Assembly: GCF_002086115.1 (NCBI RefSeq)
Contig: NZ_MVHJ01000004.1
Span: forward strand, 186,001 to 250,000
DNA length: 64,000 bases
Direction of reading: 5' to 3'
Source: Mycolicibacterium bacteremicum
GTDB lineage: Bacteria > Actinomycetota > Actinomycetes > Mycobacteriales > Mycobacteriaceae
Below, piece by piece: positions 62,222-64,000 of this stretch (its first letter is position 1; every line of letters begins with the position of its first letter). The notes beneath the pieces are model-generated. The model was given only the letters and a program-made list of their open reading frames with translations. It did no database searches and was not told the origin of the DNA. Made by a program: the position numbers and the translations under genes.

Positions 62222-63129
62222 CAGAAGTACCCCTCCCGCTTGCGGTCTTCCATCGCCGCAACGGATGTGCGGTCATCGGCGCGGGTCTCCCCGCGTTCGG
62301 ACACGGTGGCCGCCGAGATCTCGGCGATGACCCGGTCGATGGTGGTGGCCTGCGACCGCACGGCTCCGGTGATGGTCAGGTCACCGACGGTGCGGTAGCG
62401 CACCCACTCCACCGCGGCCGACTCCCCGGCGGCGGGCCGGGCGTACTCCGAGACCGCCAGCAGGATGCCGTCGCGCTCGAACACCTCGCGTTCGTGGGCG
62501 AAGTAGATCGACGGCAGCTCAAGGTTTTCCAGCTGGATATAGCGCCAGATGTCGATCTCGGTCCAGTTCGACAGCGGAAAGACACGCACCTGTTCGCCCT
62601 TGCGGATCCGCCCGTTGTAGAGCGACCACGGTTCGGGACGCTGCGCCCGCGGGTCCCACTGCCCGAACTCGTCGCGGAAGCTCAGGATGCGTTCCTTGGC
62701 GCGGGCCCGCTCCTCGTCGCGGCGCGCACCGCCGAACGCGGCGTCGAACCCGCCGGCCTCCAGCGCGTCGAGCAGGGTGCGGGTCTGCTGCCGGTTGCGC
62801 GAGGCACCGGGACCCGGATCGGCAACCCGGCCACTGTCGATGGTTTCCTGCACCGATCCGATGATCAGCTTGTGCCCGACACCCGTGGTGCGCCGGTCGC
62901 GGAACTCGATGACCTCGTCGAAGTTGTGCCCGGTGTCCACGTGCAGCACCGGGAACGGCAGCGGCAGCGGGCGAAAGGCCTTCTCCGCCAACCGCAACAG
63001 CACAATCGAGTCTTTGCCCGCGGAGAACAGCAGCACCGGGCGCTGCAGCTCGGCGACCACCTCGCGGATGATGTGCACGGCCTCGGCTTCCAGCAGCCTG
63101 AGCTCGTCGACGTGCTCGATGTCGGTCAT
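62221..63129 (-). CDS. cysD: Sulfate adenylyltransferase subunit 2 (CysD)
   Basis: 302 aa PP-loop ATPase of ATP sulfurylase. Motif LLFSAGKDSIVLL (residues 33-45), HVDTGHNF, DAAFGGARRDEERARAKER and the C-terminal MEDRKREGYF. ATG 63129 begins [10 protein letters not shown] and overlaps the stop of a 12-codon leader frame; the longer frame to 63192 runs into the stf0 end. Works with CysN to activate sulfate, here for PAPS used by Stf0. Confidence 0.93.
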   Translation of the reverse strand: MTDIEHVDELRLLEAEAVHIIREVVAELQRPVLLFSAGKDSIVLLRLAEKAFRPLPLPFPVLHVDTGHNFDEVIEFRDRRTTGVGHKLIIGSVQETIDSGRVADPGPGASRNRQQTRTLLDALEAGGFDAAFGGARRDEERARAKERILSFRDEFGQWDPRAQRPEPWSLYNGRIRKGEQVRVFPLSNWTEIDIWRYIQLENLELPSIYFAHEREVFERDGILLAVSEYARPAAGESAAVEWVRYRTVGDLTITGAVRSQATTIDRVIAEISAATVSERGETRADDRTSVAAMEDRKREGYF

Positions 63130-63164
63130 CTCGGCTCCCCACGCAGGCGCATCTGAGAATTCAT
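63126..63164 (-). CDS. 12-codon leader frame linking stf0 and cysD
   Basis: ATG 63164 overlaps the stf0 stop (ATGA); the frame [12 protein letters not shown] ends in TGA overlapping the cysD ATG (ATGA). The GGGGAG inside it can be the cysD ribosome-binding site. It may only be a re-initiation bridge. Confidence 0.4.
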   Translation of the reverse strand: MNSQMRLRGEPR

Positions 63165-63961
63165 GTCGGCAGCCCTTCCCGGTGTGCGTCAACGCGATAT
63201 CGGTCCACCCAGTCGTCGGAGCGCTGGTCGGCCTGTCGTTCCAGGACGGGCTCCGGTGCCAGCCGGGGATCGAGCCCCAGCCGCTCCAGGATGTCGGCGA
63301 CGACGGTGGTGAGGTTGCGCCACAGGTAGGGATAGGACACGTCGAGCGGCTCGACGCCCTCTTCGGCGAACCAGTTCCGCCAGCCCTCCTCCTGTGCGCG
63401 CAGCATCGTGATCACGTGCGCGATGGCGCCGGCGTGGTACTCGGCGCGGGCATCGCGCACCGGGTCCGGGCGGCCGCGCCACACCCGGGTCTGCACCGCC
63501 CGCCAGAAGGACACGGCCTGCGACACGACATCCGGGCGGTACACGTGCACCAGCACGGGGTCACTGCCCACCACATCGCGGATCGCCGACAGCAGACCCT
63601 CCCCGGAGCGGTCCGGCAGCCCGGCGGCACGGTCGAGCAGCAACGGGGTCTGGTTCCACATCAGTTTGCCGCCCCAGATCCCATTGGGGGTGCGGCCGAC
63701 CGTCTGGATGTAGTCACGCCAGATCGCCGGCGGCGCCAGGTCGGGCTTGCCCTCGTCGAGTGGGTCGAGCAGGCGCAGGATCGATTCGTCCTCGACGCCG
63801 GCGAACCACTGACGCGGCTGCGGTGACTGGCTGGTGGTGGGCAGGTACTGGAAGAACTCCTGCGGCTCGCCGGCCACGCCCGTCGCCCGCAGCGACTCCA
63901 CCAACAAGGTGCTTCCGCTGCGTTGGGATGCGAGGACGAGATACGCCTTCGGGTGGGCCAT
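63161..63961 (-). CDS. stf0: Trehalose 2-sulfotransferase Stf0-like
   Basis: 266 aa. The PAPS 5'-phosphosulfate-binding loop is SQRSGSTLL (12-20), with GEPQEFF and [19 protein letters not shown] as in Stf0. In M. tuberculosis Stf0 sulfates trehalose at the start of sulfolipid-1 synthesis. Placed first in an operon with the PAPS-making cysD-cysNC, giving supply and use of PAPS together. Start ATG 63961 has no strong ribosome-binding site. Confidence 0.9.
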   Translation of the reverse strand: MAHPKAYLVLASQRSGSTLLVESLRATGVAGEPQEFFQYLPTTSQSPQPRQWFAGVEDESILRLLDPLDEGKPDLAPPAIWRDYIQTVGRTPNGIWGGKLMWNQTPLLLDRAAGLPDRSGEGLLSAIRDVVGSDPVLVHVYRPDVVSQAVSFWRAVQTRVWRGRPDPVRDARAEYHAGAIAHVITMLRAQEEGWRNWFAEEGVEPLDVSYPYLWRNLTTVVADILERLGLDPRLAPEPVLERQADQRSDDWVDRYRVDAHREGLPT

Positions 63962-64000
63962 GGGCGAGACTCTAACGGCTATTGTTTTGGCCCGCAGACA

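Larger units (their letters stand above)
62141..62224. repeat. Two tandem 38-bp repeats (plus 8-bp partial) forming a stop/start relay
   Basis: Copies 62141-62178 and 62179-62216 are identical; a partial CTCATCAG follows at 62217. On the minus strand each carries TGATGAGC, so the cysD stop overlaps an ATG, the first 12-codon frame ends in TGA overlapping the next ATG, and the second ends overlapping the cysNC ATG. Each unit also has AAAGGGG before the next start. Period 38 is one less than a multiple of three, as required for TGATG overlap. Confidence 0.9.

Noticed and set aside
62141..62224. Target-site duplication or insertion-sequence scar
   Set aside because: No transposase or terminal inverted repeats; the period and TGATG overlaps are better explained as an in-frame relay repeat.
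1..64000. tRNA, rRNA, prophage, transposase or toxin-antitoxin genes
   Set aside because: None seen on either strand on reading; a tRNA or ncRNA covariance search was not possible, so small RNAs cannot be excluded.

Overview
The window is GC-rich, densely coded actinobacterial chromosome. A complete ESX-3 type VII secretion operon, PE/PPE proteins, FadD/FadE enzymes, F420/deazaflavin oxidoreductases and a DosR-type site identify it as a mycobacterium. Gene order resembles a fast-growing Mycolicibacterium such as the M. smegmatis group, and much of 31-64 kb follows M. tuberculosis Rv0269c-Rv0295c. This placement rests on remembered gene order and protein features, not on an alignment.

Layout. 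0-4.4 kb: L-rhamnose catabolic operon on the minus strand (mutarotase, MFS permease, isomerase, aldolase/dehydrogenase cut by the window edge), with a LacI-type regulator and a perfect palindromic operator. 4.4-13.4 kb: mixed metabolic genes (LysR plus an epoxide-hydrolase-like lipoprotein, Ddn-like protein, sulfurtransferase, esterase, a DszA/DszC-like monooxygenase pair, F420 oxidoreductase, thioesterase). 13.4-20.8 kb: an eight-gene minus-strand nitrilase/radical-SAM cluster of the Nit1C (MSMEG_0565-0572, nitrogen-starvation) type, divergent from an ArgP/LysG-like regulator. 22-31 kb: ferritin-like protein, several TetR regulators, an Acg-type nitroreductase with a DosR-like box, a Rieske oxygenase operon, a SigH-like sigma factor and a STAS protein. 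31.3-42.6 kb: PolD2-type primase-polymerase, fadD2, SDR, fadE6, hydroxyacid dehydrogenase, hydrolase, TetR/VOC/TetR and an MpaB-family oxygenase. 42.7-57.3 kb: ESX-3 (eccA3-eccB3-eccC3-PE5-PPE4-esxG-esxH-espG3-eccD3-mycP3-eccE3) behind two IdeR-like iron boxes. 57.3-64 kb: hydrolase, amidohydrolase, trans-aconitate methyltransferase, and a sulfation operon stf0-cysD-cysNC.

The most unusual signals are two unrelated tandem repeats (3 x 65 bp at 8310-8504; 2 x 38 bp at 62141-62216). In both, every unit encodes a mini-ORF whose stop overlaps the next start, so the flanking genes are joined by an unbroken stop/start relay. Other points of note: a second nitrilase in the nit operon that has lost its catalytic Cys and Glu; a radical-SAM protein with a C-X8-C-X2-C motif in place of the usual spacing; a GNAT-AIR-synthase fusion in the same operon; and a perfect 15-bp inverted repeat that places the likely mycP3 start codon in a hairpin loop.
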